The position numbers were made by a program, and so were the translations under genes. From contig OX243811.1 of NCBI GenBank assembly GCA_945859605.1, positions 58,439,766 through 58,503,765 on the forward strand: a stretch of 64,000 nucleotides of DNA, in the 5' to 3' direction. This document shows, piece after piece, positions 34,121-39,472 of this stretch. This DNA comes from Lumbricus rubellus. Lineage: Eukaryota; Annelida; Clitellata; Crassiclitellata; Lumbricidae. The stretch's first letter is position 1; every line of letters begins with the position of its first letter. The notes below the pieces were generated by a model. It was not told the DNA's origin. It was given only the letters and a program-made list of their open reading frames with translations, and did no database searches.

Positions 34121-36251
34121 CATACATACATACATACATACATACATACATACATACATACATACATACATACATACATACATACATACATACATACATA
34201 CATACATACATACACTGGACCTAATGTAAACAGACGGGTTGTGATCATTGTAATGGCAGGGGTAATGTCCTACGGGTGGTAATGGTCGGGAGGTAATGGC
34301 AGGGGGTAATGGCAAGGGTAATGGGCCGTGGGTAATGTCCGGATACCGTGTCGCAATGCAAGCTAGAGGGTTGCAGGTTCGAACCCACTTCCAGTTGCCA
34401 CGTAAGGATCTTGGCAAAGTCCTTCACTCGCAATTGCTCAGCGCTTTGGCGTGAAACTCCGATGCAGTGTCCGCGCTGTAATCGGGAGCGCCTCTGAGCA
34501 GAGAGCTTGAAGGGATGCTATAACAAGTACGCATACAATACAAACTTACAAACAAATCAATTCTTCCAGTCAAGTAGAATATAGTGTCGCTGGAGTTGCT
34601 GGCTGCTGCTGTCTAAAAGTGAGGCAAAAAGCTCATAAATTTGACATTTTTTCTTGATTTTTTGAAATTTTTCTCAATAATTTCTAGCAAACAATGAGTT
34701 TTATTTGTGCAACTTGATTTATTTAGATAGAGGTATACTTATTTTCATGATTAAATAGTTGAAATATATATGAAACGTTCACAGTTGATTAATGCCAGTC
34801 TGGAAAAGTTGACGGGGGCACTTGTGCCTAGCGTCCCCAAAACGGGGACGGTAAGAAAAAATTGCTAATAAATAGAAAACACAAATTTTAGGCGGAATGG
34901 TGTTTGACACTGATTTTCATAAGGAAGAAATTACAATATTTTCACACTTTCATGAGAAAACAAAAAGTCAGGCACTAATGGGTTAATATTGTTGCATGAT
35001 ATCCTTAATTAAGCAATGTGTGGCTCAACTATTAAGAAATTTGTTTAGGCCTACTTGCTTACAAAGTTATTCTTGACAATTATGTTCTTCCTAGGCGAAA
35101 ATATCACGACGGTGCAATGTCCGAAAACAAGTCCAATATTTCTATGTCAATATCGCCTGAAGTTGAACCGAATGGTATGTACGCATTACTATATAAATAT
35201 GCTCAGCTTGAGAATAATAATGTGTATCCTTTAAATCACGTTCGAACGCAACGCGACAATTAGCTAATGCATTGTATAAAGCTGCTCATCTCGCGAGTTT
35301 TTGGCTACTTTTTGACGTGATCTGGCGACAAAGTATTTATGAAGTCTGGCAATCCTGGTTCTAACTCAAAAGCAGACGCCCAAACTTTCACTCGTTACTC
35401 ATGATGAACTTCGATTCGAAAAGGCTTCCTGGTCATTATGCAGTGCTTGGCAAAAGTATCATCCCAACATTCCGTGAAATAATTTGGGATTAAGCGGTGC
35501 TAAAATTTAGCCATGACACTGCAAGATGGCGGACAATCATTAGTCCTCAGACAGTCATCAACACTGGTACTCACATGTTGATGCCATTGGACGTTCGACA
35601 TAGCCATCAGACAAACCTAACAGATTGCGGCCTCTATTATCAAAGCCCGCCGAGGTTCTTGTAGGCCTGCCAGTAACTATGATCTTTTTTTGGGTGGGGG
35701 GGGGGGTCGCTGGTCCTCGCGCCACACTGACTGATGGGTTATGTCTTTCTTTCCGAAATTCTTGAAACTCAAAGGGATGTCACAGTTCCGAAAATCAATG
35801 CACTATGGAAATTCTAAACTGAAATAATTTTTCCAATAATCATATTTACATTTGTCAAAGTTGGTGAATGAATCGGTTGCAGATTTTTGCTTCTAATCGT
35901 TTGACCGTTTGTTATGCTTGAATCATGTTAGCAGCGATCGAAATTCAATGAATTTATGCTTTTAATTGTATGAATTAATTTTAAGGTGATGAAGCTGAGC
36001 GTTATGTCTCTCGTCCGTGCGAAGCAAAGGTTGAGGATTGTTCGAGGACTAAACCAATTGCGAAGGACACTGCTTCTGGTAAAGGAAAGGCAGCAGATAA
36101 TGAAAAAGTCCGCGGAAAAGTTTGTAGATCGTCGAAAGATGAAGCAGCTTTGAATACGGATTCCGACATCAATACATACGAAAGTTTTAGCGCTGGTGCA
36201 TCTGGATTCGATGAGACCAGAATCTATGCTGAGCTGAAACTATGCGAGTAA
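7431..36251 (+). CDS. Gene A: WSC/EGF-repeat transmembrane receptor
   Basis: Multi-exon gene, unrecognised by name. Exons: 7431-7539, 8647-8792, 9145-9289, 9526-9660, 10296-10456, 14092-14221, 20410-20550, 23842-23973, 24652-24774, 27195-27317, 27815-27937, 28431-28571, 30352-30474, 31711-31838, 32280-32373, 35095-35174, 35986-36251. The protein is about 766 residues: signal peptide, WSC, EGF-like, WSC, EGF-like modules, six to seven DxDEC-type EGF modules, a single membrane helix and a tail of about 115 residues. WSC domains are known as Cys-rich, probably carbohydrate-binding modules, so a cell-surface recognition or adhesion role is inferred. Exon lengths sum to 2300 nt, one short of a multiple of three; the missing base lies in the 31711 exon. 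Two further EGF exons (29826, 31170) are broken. Gene B is a tandem paralogue. Confidence 0.85.
7629..7949 (-). CDS. Unassigned coding-like ORF in intron 1
   Basis: A 106-residue open frame on the opposite strand to the receptor. The middle part looks protein-like, with balanced composition and motifs such as [12 protein letters not shown] and [14 protein letters not shown] do not recognise the family. Gene B lacks this stretch at the equivalent place, so it may have arrived by insertion, for example as a fragment of a processed gene. It could also be chance. Confidence 0.2.
   Translation of the reverse strand: MCILLVLFCTFKPTVLLNRACTFGNTIPMLLESPDKRKTKLIFNERCVKSKGCSNGSPTEVEVRLPDGQNGRVDLHVKRGSEVLPTSKLLEGVVSCKSALKFLIMH
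8322..8471. repeat. MITE-like imperfect inverted repeat
   Basis: GGCCTGGTCTGAAAGTG on the left pairs imperfectly with CACTTTCAGCCCGGC on the right, with a GGGTCTCAGACCC palindrome between them. Gene B has no counterpart at the matching position in intron 1. The target duplication is not clear. Confidence 0.45.
8647..8792 (+). CDS. Gene A exon 2: WSC domain 1, N-terminal half
   Basis: Enters in phase 1 after AG at 8646 and ends in phase 0 (CTTCAG before GTAATG). It encodes YIGCFYDN, the standard WSC opening, then [15 protein letters not shown], the first Cys pair region. The second half of the domain is in the next exon. The gene B partner at 41754 is six nucleotides longer and has [11 protein letters not shown] here. 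Confidence 0.88.
8793..9144 (+). other. Intron 2 of gene A
   Basis: AT-rich, no gene. Around 8917 the sequence GTGTCATCATCACTT is an uninterrupted site that carries a MITE insertion in gene B (42002-44152). Confidence 0.6.
9145..9289 (+). CDS. Gene A exon 3: WSC domain 1, C-terminal half
   Basis: Phase 0 to phase 1. It encodes [12 protein letters not shown], then [15 protein letters not shown] and IAYSLY, the conserved second half of a WSC domain (FCxC, CGG, and a final hydrophobic SLY). With exon 2 it makes a complete domain of about 90 residues. The paralogue is at 44404. Confidence 0.9.
9526..9660 (+). CDS. Gene A exon 4: EGF/laminin-type module
   Basis: Phase 1 to phase 1, acceptor TGTAG, donor before GTGAGAAC. 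It encodes [17 protein letters not shown], then [17 protein letters not shown]. The CPxGxYGxxC opening and GxWSGPxC end are typical of EGF modules in multiple-EGF receptors. Gene B keeps the exon at 44836. Confidence 0.87.
9661..10295 (+). other. Intron 4 of gene A
   Basis: 635 bp, AT-rich, with patches shared with gene B intron 4. No repeat or gene was recognised. Confidence 0.5.
10296..10456 (+). CDS. Gene A exon 5: WSC domain 2, N-terminal half
   Basis: Phase 1 to phase 0. It encodes [10 protein letters not shown], a Cys pair in VCVYCDSSG, and [20 protein letters not shown], matching the YxGCYxD and CxxxCxxxxYxYAGLQ pattern of WSC domains. The second half lies 3.6 kb downstream. The gene B partner at 45608 has QYVGCYRD and the same CIKSCAE core. 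Confidence 0.88.
10832..11045 (-). repeat. tRNA-derived SINE, minus strand
   Basis: On the minus strand the head carries an A-box-like TGGCGCAGTGG and a B-box GGTTCGAATCC. The body includes CAAGTCCTTCACTC and GCTCTATA-type tail words. The same body occurs at 15395-15624 (minus) and at 33925 and 34345 (plus), so this is a dispersed family. It is not a tRNA gene: the head is followed by the shared SINE body and cannot be folded as a clean tRNA. Confidence 0.75.
11793..12468 (-). CDS. Gag-like coiled-coil ORF
   Basis: About 225 residues from the ATG at 12468 to the element's end. The N-terminus is acidic (SDSEEEGEG). Next comes a long heptad-rich Gln/Glu/Met segment (about residues 35-125: [32 protein letters not shown]), then a Pro/Arg-rich tail. 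This resembles the N-terminal part of retroelement Gag proteins; no zinc knuckle remains. The frame has no stop inside the element and runs into antisense EGF sequence, so the natural C-terminus is missing. Confidence 0.5.
11793..13281 (-). mobile_element. Non-autonomous retroelement with gag-like ORF
   Basis: Ends TGTAACG (11793) and CGTTACA (13281), flanked by CATG on both sides (11789-11792 and 13282-13285). Read on the minus strand it opens with an LTR-like stretch containing GTATATAAGC, then three TTTACCTGNNG repeats (about 13010-13130), then the ORF at 12468. No protease, reverse transcriptase or integrase is visible and no second LTR was found. It may be an internally deleted LTR retrotransposon; the TG...CA ends fit that, but a TIR element is possible. 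Confidence 0.55.
13780..14040. repeat. Degenerate 35-bp minisatellite, CAGCTTCCATTT family
   Basis: Repeated units like TTCATCAATCCAGCTTCCAT followed by TTAAGCAAGA. The same unit, often inverted, appears at 14290-14765, 20635-21140 and 38370-38760. A flanking GGCGCAAAA/GGCGCAGACATAACGGCGC word recurs near 38731, suggesting that the repeats travel in a mobile element. Confidence 0.6.
14092..14221 (+). CDS. Gene A exon 6: WSC domain 2, C-terminal half
   Basis: Phase 0 to phase 1, acceptor TTTCAG. It encodes [28 protein letters not shown] CGD and ANSVYS, completing the WSC domain begun in exon 5. One unusual point is CGD in place of the usual CGG; gene B has [11 protein letters not shown] at 47906-48032. 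Confidence 0.87.
14285..14766. repeat. Inverted repeat of CGACAACTGGT and CAGCTTC motifs
   Basis: The left arm (GGTTCCACGACAACT... TGGAAGCTG) is mirrored by the right arm (CAGCTTCCATTTCTCAAGCG ... AGTTGTCGTG). Each arm has several ACAACTSGTYCAMCG units. A related inverted pair lies at 20635-21140. Confidence 0.65.
14760..15092. repeat. Long hairpin, about 120-bp arms
   Basis: The arm CCTAGAGAAAAAGGTACACT ... AGAATTGAAGAAGACC is repeated as its reverse complement at 14968-15092, separated by about 90 bp (including TTGGCAGTTTAATCAG). It is a probable fold-back element with no coding content. Confidence 0.65.
15395..15624 (-). repeat. tRNA-derived SINE, minus strand
   Basis: Same family as the copy at 10832. 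Here the plus strand starts with a (TTTG)n run, i.e. a (CAAA)n 3' tail on the minus strand. The head has the B-box GGTTCGAATCC and an A-box-like segment near 15600-15622. Confidence 0.75.
15759..16072. mobile_element. hAT-like MITE with 8-bp TSD
   Basis: Begins CATAGGCGTAGGGGG and ends CCTATGCCTATG, with exact flanking repeat TTCATAGC at 15751-15758 and 16073-16080. It contains repeated TCTGACGACCTT and GCCCGAAATTT words. Related words occur at 18190-18290, 19670-19800 and 46715-46840, so the family is dispersed through the window. Confidence 0.82.
16235..16800. repeat. Tandem duplication, about 320-bp unit
   Basis: Two direct copies share TAGAATTCAARATGGCGGC, AAAATGGCGTCCTG and AATCTAAGGTCAAAATCA in the same order (about 16250 and 16577). 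No gene is seen. Confidence 0.6.
16850..17462 (-). pseudogene. Cadherin-repeat relic, minus strand
   Basis: Minus-strand translation gives cadherin pieces: [36 protein letters not shown] with LGTPFDV, and [18 protein letters not shown] with FFYLVIN. These are the LDRE, V-x-V-x-D and D-x-G-x-P elements of extracellular cadherin repeats. The pieces sit in three frames with stops, so it is a pseudogene fragment. A second part of the same gene lies immediately next to it in the opposite orientation. It resembles a large Fat/Dachsous-like or protocadherin source; the exact source is unknown. Confidence 0.65.
17490..18180 (+). pseudogene. Cadherin-repeat relic, plus strand
   Basis: Plus-strand pieces: [18 protein letters not shown], then [16 protein letters not shown], then [15 protein letters not shown] (a calcium-binding linker), then [15 protein letters not shown]. 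Frames shift between pieces. The end (TCGACCAGATACCAGGTGTC and a CACCAC run) matches, inverted, the minus-strand relic near 17060-17110. The two relics therefore look like one cadherin fragment broken by an inversion or inverted duplication. Confidence 0.65.
18181..20409 (+). other. Distal intron 6 of gene A
   Basis: Holds fragments of the TCTGACGACC/CCGAAATTT repeat family (18190-18290, 19640-19800), a solo hAT end (19127-19201) and AT-rich sequence. No exon was recognised. Gene B's matching intron is only 1.3 kb, so most of this is inserted DNA. Confidence 0.5.
19127..19201. mobile_element. Solo hAT-type terminus
   Basis: GC-rich palindrome CGGGCCGCATGCGGCCCG followed by GTGTTTGAGACCCCTG, a typical hAT terminal motif (reverse complement CAGGGGTCTCAAACAC). 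The partner end was not found nearby, so this is a truncated remnant. Confidence 0.5.
20410..20550 (+). CDS. Gene A exon 7: EGF-like module
   Basis: Phase 1 to 1, acceptor TTTTAG. It encodes [35 protein letters not shown] and SIR. Cys spacing matches the EGF module of exon 4. Gene B's copy at 49377 has GYSC in place of EPSC. A disrupted third copy lies at 11715-13345. Confidence 0.87.
20635..21145. repeat. Inverted array of CGACAACTGGTTC units
   Basis: Left: GGTTCCACGACAACTGGTTC with repeats, then GGAGCTGGATT/TTCTTGCTTAAA units. Right: GCTTCCATTTCTCAAGCG then GTTGTCGGTGAACCA, three near-identical copies. Same family as 14285-14766. Confidence 0.65.
21695..22800 (-). pseudogene. LINE reverse transcriptase, catalytic part to C-terminus
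   Basis: Minus strand from about 22800: [17 protein letters not shown] (motif A), [16 protein letters not shown] (B), [11 protein letters not shown] (catalytic FADD), then the thumb and a conserved C-terminus with [32 protein letters not shown] and [13 protein letters not shown] frameshift near 22245-22260 separates the RT core from the C-terminal part. The C-terminus is of the kind found in RTE-like and related non-LTR elements; the clade was not tested. Confidence 0.8.
22860..23751 (+). pseudogene. LINE reverse transcriptase, N-terminal part, inverted
   Basis: An open frame on the plus strand. It has a Lys/Glu-rich linker, then [38 protein letters not shown] (RT motif 0/1 region) and [19 protein letters not shown] (motif 2), ending at LECANS where host sequence begins. 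The segment between this point and motif A is missing from the insertion. It is the 5'-side half of the element at 21695-22800 in inverted orientation. Confidence 0.8.
23842..23973 (+). CDS. Gene A exon 8: EGF-like module
   Basis: Phase 1 to 1, acceptor TTGCAG, donor before GTCAGTT. It encodes [15 protein letters not shown], then [12 protein letters not shown] and GNCT: six-Cys EGF pattern with NNGGC and CICPxGF. Gene B partner at 49799-49930 ([11 protein letters not shown]). Confidence 0.87.
24344..24627. mobile_element. 284-bp MITE, target duplication GTGCAAAT
   Basis: Ends CATAGAGATGTA and TACATCTCTATG, with GTGCAAAT at 24336-24343 and 24628-24635. Gene B has a single AGTGCAAATG at 50656-50666, i.e. 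the empty site. The interior contains ATCGACCAATCA/GGCGATTTCTC repeats. A relative with the same ends is at 42002-44152. Confidence 0.88.
24652..24774 (+). CDS. Gene A exon 9: DTDEC EGF module
   Basis: Phase 1 to 1, 123 nt. It encodes [32 protein letters not shown] and ATTC, the D-x-D/N-E-C start and GSYxCxCxxGF core of calcium-binding-type EGF modules. One of a series of near-identical exons in genes A and B. Confidence 0.9.
24840..25315 (+). mobile_element. LINE 3'-end remnant
   Basis: The frame at 24884-25111 ends [33 protein letters not shown] and a stop. This is the conserved C-terminus of CR1-like LINE ORF2 proteins (HSYNTR... GPxxWNxLP). A short 3' region follows. Truncated. Confidence 0.65.
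25316..26219 (+). other. Intron 9 of gene A, middle
   Basis: No exon recognised. A (GATT)n microsatellite is at 26007-26034. Small open frames have no conserved content. Confidence 0.45.
26220..26875 (+). mobile_element. LINE 3'-end remnant with (GAAAT)n tail
   Basis: The frame at 26430 has [16 protein letters not shown] and a degenerate [15 protein letters not shown], again like a CR1-like LINE C-terminus with frame damage. It ends in AATAAATGAAATGAAATGAAA, a short-repeat 3' tail typical of such LINEs. Confidence 0.6.
27195..27317 (+). CDS. Gene A exon 10: DTDEC EGF module
   Basis: Phase 1 to 1. [32 protein letters not shown] and DTSC. The frame stays open past the donor for another 191 nt to a stop at about 27508, with several Cys residues, so an unspliced form would give a different short C-terminus. 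Confidence 0.88.
   Translation, partial: TQTNVALRCVILTRRYALIRWEATTVPAETGFNHTMTHHA
27318..27508 (+). other. Open read-through after exon 10
   Basis: In-frame continuation after the GTAATA donor: [20 protein letters not shown], then FGCTTCYDK and a TAG stop. Homologous sequence follows the EGF exons at 50802 (open for about 27 codons), 29888 and 63644 (both broken). It may be a decayed coding extension or an alternative 3' end. The normal donor GTAATATT is intact. Confidence 0.3.
27815..27937 (+). CDS. Gene A exon 11: DIGEC EGF module
   Basis: Phase 1 to 1. [32 protein letters not shown] and ATSC. Gly replaces the usual Asp/Asn in the DIxEC calcium-site signature, so calcium binding may be weakened here. 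Sister exons: 30352 and 62527, both DIDEC or EIDEC. Confidence 0.88.
28431..28571 (+). CDS. Gene A exon 12: DTDEC EGF module with insertion
   Basis: Phase 1 to 1, 141 nt. [33 protein letters not shown] duplicated NDTLIDT precedes the last Cys, making the final loop six residues longer than in sister exons such as 63150. Confidence 0.87.
28752..29044 (+). repeat. tRNA-derived SINE, plus strand
   Basis: The head has an A-box-like AGTACAGTGATTAGCGCGCT and a B-box-like GGGTTAAATTCCCC. A body without coding follows (GCACCTCCTAGCCGACTCAG) and then an (ATT)n tail. A different family from the 10832 SINE. Confidence 0.7.
29180..29824. repeat. Satellite array, about 175-bp unit rich in AACGTT
   Basis: Four imperfect monomers are marked by ATCTACGTTTCATTAACGTT at about 29206, 29378, 29563 and 29733 (spacing 170-185 bp). 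Each holds many AACGTT words, a self-complementary hexamer. The array abuts and replaces the 5' half of an EGF exon. Confidence 0.75.
29826..29888 (+). pseudogene. Truncated EGF pseudo-exon
   Basis: Only the 3' half remains ([15 protein letters not shown]). The 5' half and acceptor are replaced by the AACGTT satellite, and the final Cys region is shifted (CACAGCACAGCATAG). Homologous to exon 10, including its downstream sequence. Confidence 0.75.
30352..30474 (+). CDS. Gene A EGF exon (EIDEC)
   Basis: Phase 1 to 1. [32 protein letters not shown] and ASSC. Intact frame and splice sites (TTCAG, GTAAAT). It is the duplicate of exon 11 together with its introns. Confidence 0.85.
30611..30777. 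mobile_element. 167-bp hAT-like MITE
   Basis: Ends CATGGGCGGAGTTT and AAACTCCTCCAATG, target duplication GTGGCATC at 30603-30610 and 30778-30785. Empty sites exist in the duplicated introns: CGTGACATCAAGG near 28061 and AGTGGCATCAAG near 62780. Confidence 0.85.
31170..31305 (+). pseudogene. Frameshifted EGF exon
   Basis: Clearly homologous to exon 12 and to 63150, starting [14 protein letters not shown]. An extra 7 nt (ATTACAATGT in place of ATG) then shifts the frame to a stop (CACTAA). Splice sites AG and GTAAAT are intact. Because the exon is phase 1-1, skipping it would keep the receptor frame. Confidence 0.8.
31711..31838 (+). CDS. Gene A last EGF exon, one-base frame error
   Basis: Starts [27 protein letters not shown] in the frame set by all previous exons. 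The typical EGF end FNGYNCTG is in the next frame, and the following membrane exon requires phase 1. The exon is 128 nt where 129 would fit, so one base appears to be missing between about 31790 and 31810. This could be an assembly error or a true inactivating mutation. Confidence 0.7.
32280..32373 (+). CDS. Gene A transmembrane exon
   Basis: Phase 1 in, phase 2 out; phase 0 or 2 entry would hit a stop at once. It encodes [15 protein letters not shown] followed by [15 protein letters not shown] and RR, a single hydrophobic helix of about 23 residues followed by basic residues, giving a type I topology with the signal peptide. Confidence 0.88.
33340..34340. repeat. Strand-switching (TATG)n/(CATA)n microsatellite palindrome
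   Basis: (TATG)n dominates 33466-33690 and turns into (CATA)n at 33720-33835, repeated at 34066-34212. Flanks are mirrored: GTCTGTTTACATTTAGGTCC on the left against GGACCTAATGTAAACAGACG on the right (33839 and 34217), plus inverted CCATTACCCC/GGGGTAATGG minisatellites. Long Tyr/Val/Cys- or Ile/His/Thr-rich open frames here are artefacts of the repeat. Confidence 0.8.
33925..34066 (+). repeat. tRNA-derived SINE, 3' truncated
   Basis: B-box GGTTCGAACCC, then the body CAAAGTCCTTCACTCGCAAT shared with 10832 and 15395. The 3' end stops at the (CATA)n tract. Confidence 0.7.
34345..34562 (+). repeat. tRNA-derived SINE
   Basis: Same family, with B-box GGTTCGAACCC, body GCAGTGTCCGCGCTGTAATC and a fuller tail (TGAAGGGATGCTATAACAAG, then ACAAA-type repeats). 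Confidence 0.75.
35095..35174 (+). CDS. Gene A cytoplasmic exon 1
   Basis: Phase 2 in, phase 1 out. It encodes [18 protein letters not shown] and SPEVEPN, a polar Ser/Asn-rich juxtamembrane stretch. No domain. Confidence 0.8.
35175..35985 (+). other. Intron before last exon of gene A
   Basis: No gene. It includes a poly-G run near 35694-35706 and otherwise unremarkable sequence. Confidence 0.5.
35986..36251 (+). CDS. Gene A last exon: cytoplasmic tail and stop
   Basis: Phase 1 in, ends TAA at 36249-36251. It encodes 87 residues rich in Lys, Asp, Ser and Cys. Near the end are two tyrosines: NTYESF and [14 protein letters not shown] and YESF both fit the YxxPhi (bulky hydrophobic) sorting signal. 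The pair also loosely resembles an ITAM, and IYAEL resembles an ITIM, although residue -2 (Arg) does not fit a strict ITIM. A signalling role is inference. Confidence 0.83.
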
Positions 36252-36362
36252 ACAGATTGTCAGCTCAGTTACTCATAATAATTATAACTGAATACAATCA
36301 TAGAACCACGTTCATTATTTTTATTGTTGTTTTTATAGCTGCATGTTTAATATTGGCTACGT

Positions 36363-36368
36363 AATAAA
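36363..36368 (+). terminator. Polyadenylation signal AATAAA
   Basis: AATAAA 112 bases after the gene A stop codon, the first canonical hexamer downstream. Confidence 0.55.
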
Positions 36369-37329
36369 AACCTTATAAGCTCAAGGTTTTAACTTGGGTT
36401 TTAAAAAAGCTGTTGATGTGAGAAAAAGGACAAAGGGTGTGACTTCATGTGGAACGGATCTATGAAAACGATTTCCCTATACTGAACTGAAGGAGATTTA
36501 GCATTAACTTAGTTATATCCCAGCAGATGTCTATTGGGGAAAGTGTAAAGCATGTCTTGTTATCCTATGTGGATGTTATATTCGGGTTAAGAGACATTTT
36601 AATTCACAGCATCTATACGACGCTTAACTTCCATTATGTAAGCCCTACTTTATTAAATCTTGGTGTGTTTTATAACTACAAAGCATTATTTGGACACAGA
36701 TTTTTACATGCAATTTTATTTGTCTATTGTAAAAGAGAGATCACGGATTGCATAGTGACAAGTCTATACGATTTCTGTTCTATAGTGCCTAACTTTAAAG
36801 GTGTAGAAAATAGACGGTGAAAAGCTTGAAATATGCTTATTTCCAGTGCACGATACTGGCCGCGTAATAAGAACCATCGGGGTCGTTGTTCTTTATGGTT
36901 TATGTTTTCACTTTGTGTCTTCTTCATGTAGCCTGCATGTAGGCCTAAGTGTATCAGTTACGTCGAGTTTCAATTTGTTATCTATTCACTTTAATCATAA
37001 CCATAAAGTTATTGCAATAGGCTATAGTCGGCGTTTGGAGACGTGAAAGGGGGAAACGACTTTAAATAGGTATAAACGACTAATAATAGCTTATTGTGGT
37101 AAGCAACGCATATGGAAGAAATCAAATTGTGAAGGAATGGTTACAATGTCCACCTACCTATAGTTCCTCGACCTGATCTGGCAATGGACCAATCAAAAGT
37201 TTTCTTTGCACATTGCAAGCGCGTAGCGTGCCTTGCCGTTTGATTTCCAACATAAGCCGTATCTAGACTCAGCTAGTGGACGACAGAGGCGCGTGTGTGC
37301 AGACTTCTTGCCCACTGCATAGGTTCTTT
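36369..37329. other. Intergenic between genes A and B
   Basis: No gene recognised. The open frame at 36527-36820 has no conserved features and probably occurs by chance. Confidence 0.5.
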
Positions 37330-37622
37330 ATGATATAATGATAATAATGATGATGATGGTTTTCTGCCCGTAGGCAGGTTCTATGGCTTTCGCCAAGCGG
37401 GGATGAGATGAGTGAGGTGGTTTCCCGTTGCCTTCCCCACAGTCAATGATGGGTAACAACTTGCCCAAGGTCGCTCCGCAGCAGCTTGCGCCCTGAGTTG
37501 CACACGTGCTAGCCCGAGATATCTAAATATCTGAATGTCAACTTCAAGCCCGGGGCTTGAACCGCAGTTCGTTGCAACCAACAGACGTATGCCGCTCTCG
37601 CTTACCGGTGTAGCAAACTAGG
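37330..37622 (-). repeat. tRNA-derived SINE, minus strand
   Basis: The minus strand begins with a tRNA-like head containing ACCGGTAAGCGAGAGCGGC (A-box region) and the B-box GGTTCAAGCCC. The body includes CCCACTTGGC-type words, and the 3' end runs into (ATT/ATC)n at 37335. Confidence 0.65.
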
Positions 37623-37987
37623 CTATTGATATATTATGGAATAATAATGGAATAACATTATAATATAGAATCACCTCAGCAGCAGCCAACCCGCAATATT
37701 ATTGATTACTGACTGAATGCGGTATTGCTACTAACGTGTCGTCCTGGATTCCTATTAACATAATTATGCAAAATATAAAAATAAATGTGCCATATGCAAA
37801 TCTAATGTGCCACAGCGTAAAGATGTCGCTTGAAGTCATCGTCGACTAATTTATTTGTTATGTCAGATGATCATACAGGCATCGCCCGTGACATTTAATT
37901 GTTGTATGTTGGACGCTTGCGTAAAATTATGTCGACCTACTAAAACCAGTTTTTCCAAAATGGCCAAATGTCTTGATCAGCTGTAGT

Positions 37988-37988
<1 letters not shown>

Positions 37989-38027
<39 letters not shown>
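37989..38027. repeat. (AT)n microsatellite
   Basis: Uninterrupted TA/AT dinucleotide run between genes A and B. Confidence 0.9.
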
Positions 38028-38028
<1 letters not shown>

Positions 38029-38369
38029 TCAACCAATTTCATCCTAGCTGCGATGGGCTATAATTGGCCTTATTATGCCTTTCACTTATAAATGACAAGT
38101 GACAACTGATTAGACCGATTATTTAACCAATAATTACATCCTGGTTGCGATGAGCTGTAATTGGCATAATTATGTAACTTAGTTTGACATGACTGCCTAT
38201 ATGATTAATACCGTTCTTTAATAGGCCTACATTCAACGTTATTTTGTTCGCTTTAGTAGTAGTAGTATATTAGTAGTCTATGTAGTATATTTATTGCGGA
38301 TGATAAAGTCACTGGTATGGAGTGTGGTGCTGTGTGGCACAATTATTTTCATCGTTCCAACTTCTATTT

Positions 38370-38790
38370 AAATAATAATTATATTTCATCAATGCAAGTC
38401 TGGTTGAATGAGAATATCTTGATCAACTATCGCTACCCCATTTCTATTTGAGGTAAAATAATTTTCATCAATCTAGCTTCTATTTAACCAAGAAGTTTTT
38501 CACCAATCCAGCTTCCATTTATAGATGAATTTTTCCCGTCAAACTCACGTCTATTTAGGCGCAAAAGAATTCCATTCATCCAGCTTCTATTGAACCAAAG
38601 ATTTAGTTTCATACAGCTTCAATTAACAAGAACAATTATTTTAATTAATCCAGCTTCCACTTACGCCAAACATTAGTTTTATCGATAAAACCTCAATTTA
38701 GGCAACATTTATTTTCGTTAATAAATGTCAGGCGCCAAAACGGCGGCGAAAAAACTTTCGGCGCAAAAACGGCGGCGCCAAAACGTCCTG
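38370..38790. repeat. CAGCTTCTATTT minisatellite with GGCGCAAAACGGCGGCG end
   Basis: Units such as TCATCAATCTAGCTTCTATT and CACCAATCCAGCTTCCATTT spaced about 35-45 bp, then GGCGCCAAAACGGCGGCG and GGCGCAAAAACGGCGGCGCC. Same family as 13780-14040. Confidence 0.6.
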
Positions 38791-39017
38791 CTTCGGATGA
38801 GGCCTATTTATAATAACGCTTTTAGACTAACTTGAGCCAGACATAACTGGTTTTCTATCATGCTACAGATGACTCATGCTACATTTTCCCTTTTGCTTCA
38901 TGCAACAACGGGTTAGGACGTAACTGTACGACACTTCAATTTACTGCTTGGGAACAAACTAAATTAGAAATTATATTTATTTTGCGGTGCTCTCATGCTG
39001 GGAATTGAAGTGACGCC

Positions 39018-39472
39018 GGTGTCACGAAATAGGGTATCCCTCGTATTAATAGTATCCCCCAAATGAGGAAAAGTCGAAAAAAAACACTTCCGCGTGCATT
39101 TATTTTTGCAAATTAATTTTTATCTGCTTTGTTTTGAACAATGACACTAACAGATATGTTTATTCCTACTAGATAATTTGTTTTGCTTTGGTTTTATAGC
39201 ACTTAAAACATTTAAAACACTAAAAACACTCGGGGACACTAAATAAATTCGAGTTGCCTTTCTCTGAGCATTGTTTAGGTCACTTAAAACAATTAGAGTC
39301 ACTTTAAATTTTGATTAAAGTGTAAATTTGTTAATTATACACATTTTTCAAAAAATGGGATAGAATGGTTTATCCCCCTCGGATAGTCTAGACCGGTCAT
39401 TTTCATCCGGGGGGATAGATTAATTCATCCCCCCCGGCTAGCTTTCAGGGGGATAATCCTTTTCGTGTCACC
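39018..39472. mobile_element. MITE in the gene B upstream region
   Basis: Inverted ends GGTGTCACGAAA and TTTTCGTGTCACC. The homologous gene A upstream region (6660-6690) lacks it (GAATTGAAGTCTTATCGGAA against GAATTGAAGTGACGCCGG before the element). The target duplication is short, perhaps CGG. Confidence 0.65.

Larger units (their letters stand above)
32692..34989. mobile_element. Probable piggyBac-like non-autonomous element
   Basis: Left end TTAACCCATTAGTGCCTAGC and right end GGCACTAATGGGTTAA: TTAA at both borders and CCCATTAGTGCC inverted repeats, the piggyBac pattern. The inner arms repeat CGTCCCCAAAACGGGGAC (32709, 33060 inverted, 34829). The interior has been filled by microsatellites and SINEs (33340-34562). 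No transposase was seen. Confidence 0.65.

Noticed and set aside
33470..34230. Several long open frames on both strands (YVCM- and HTYI-rich)
   Set aside because: They are direct translations of (TATG)n/(CATA)n microsatellites.
36527..36820. 97-residue open frame downstream of gene A
   Set aside because: No conserved motif, no splice or promoter context; probably chance in AT-rich DNA.
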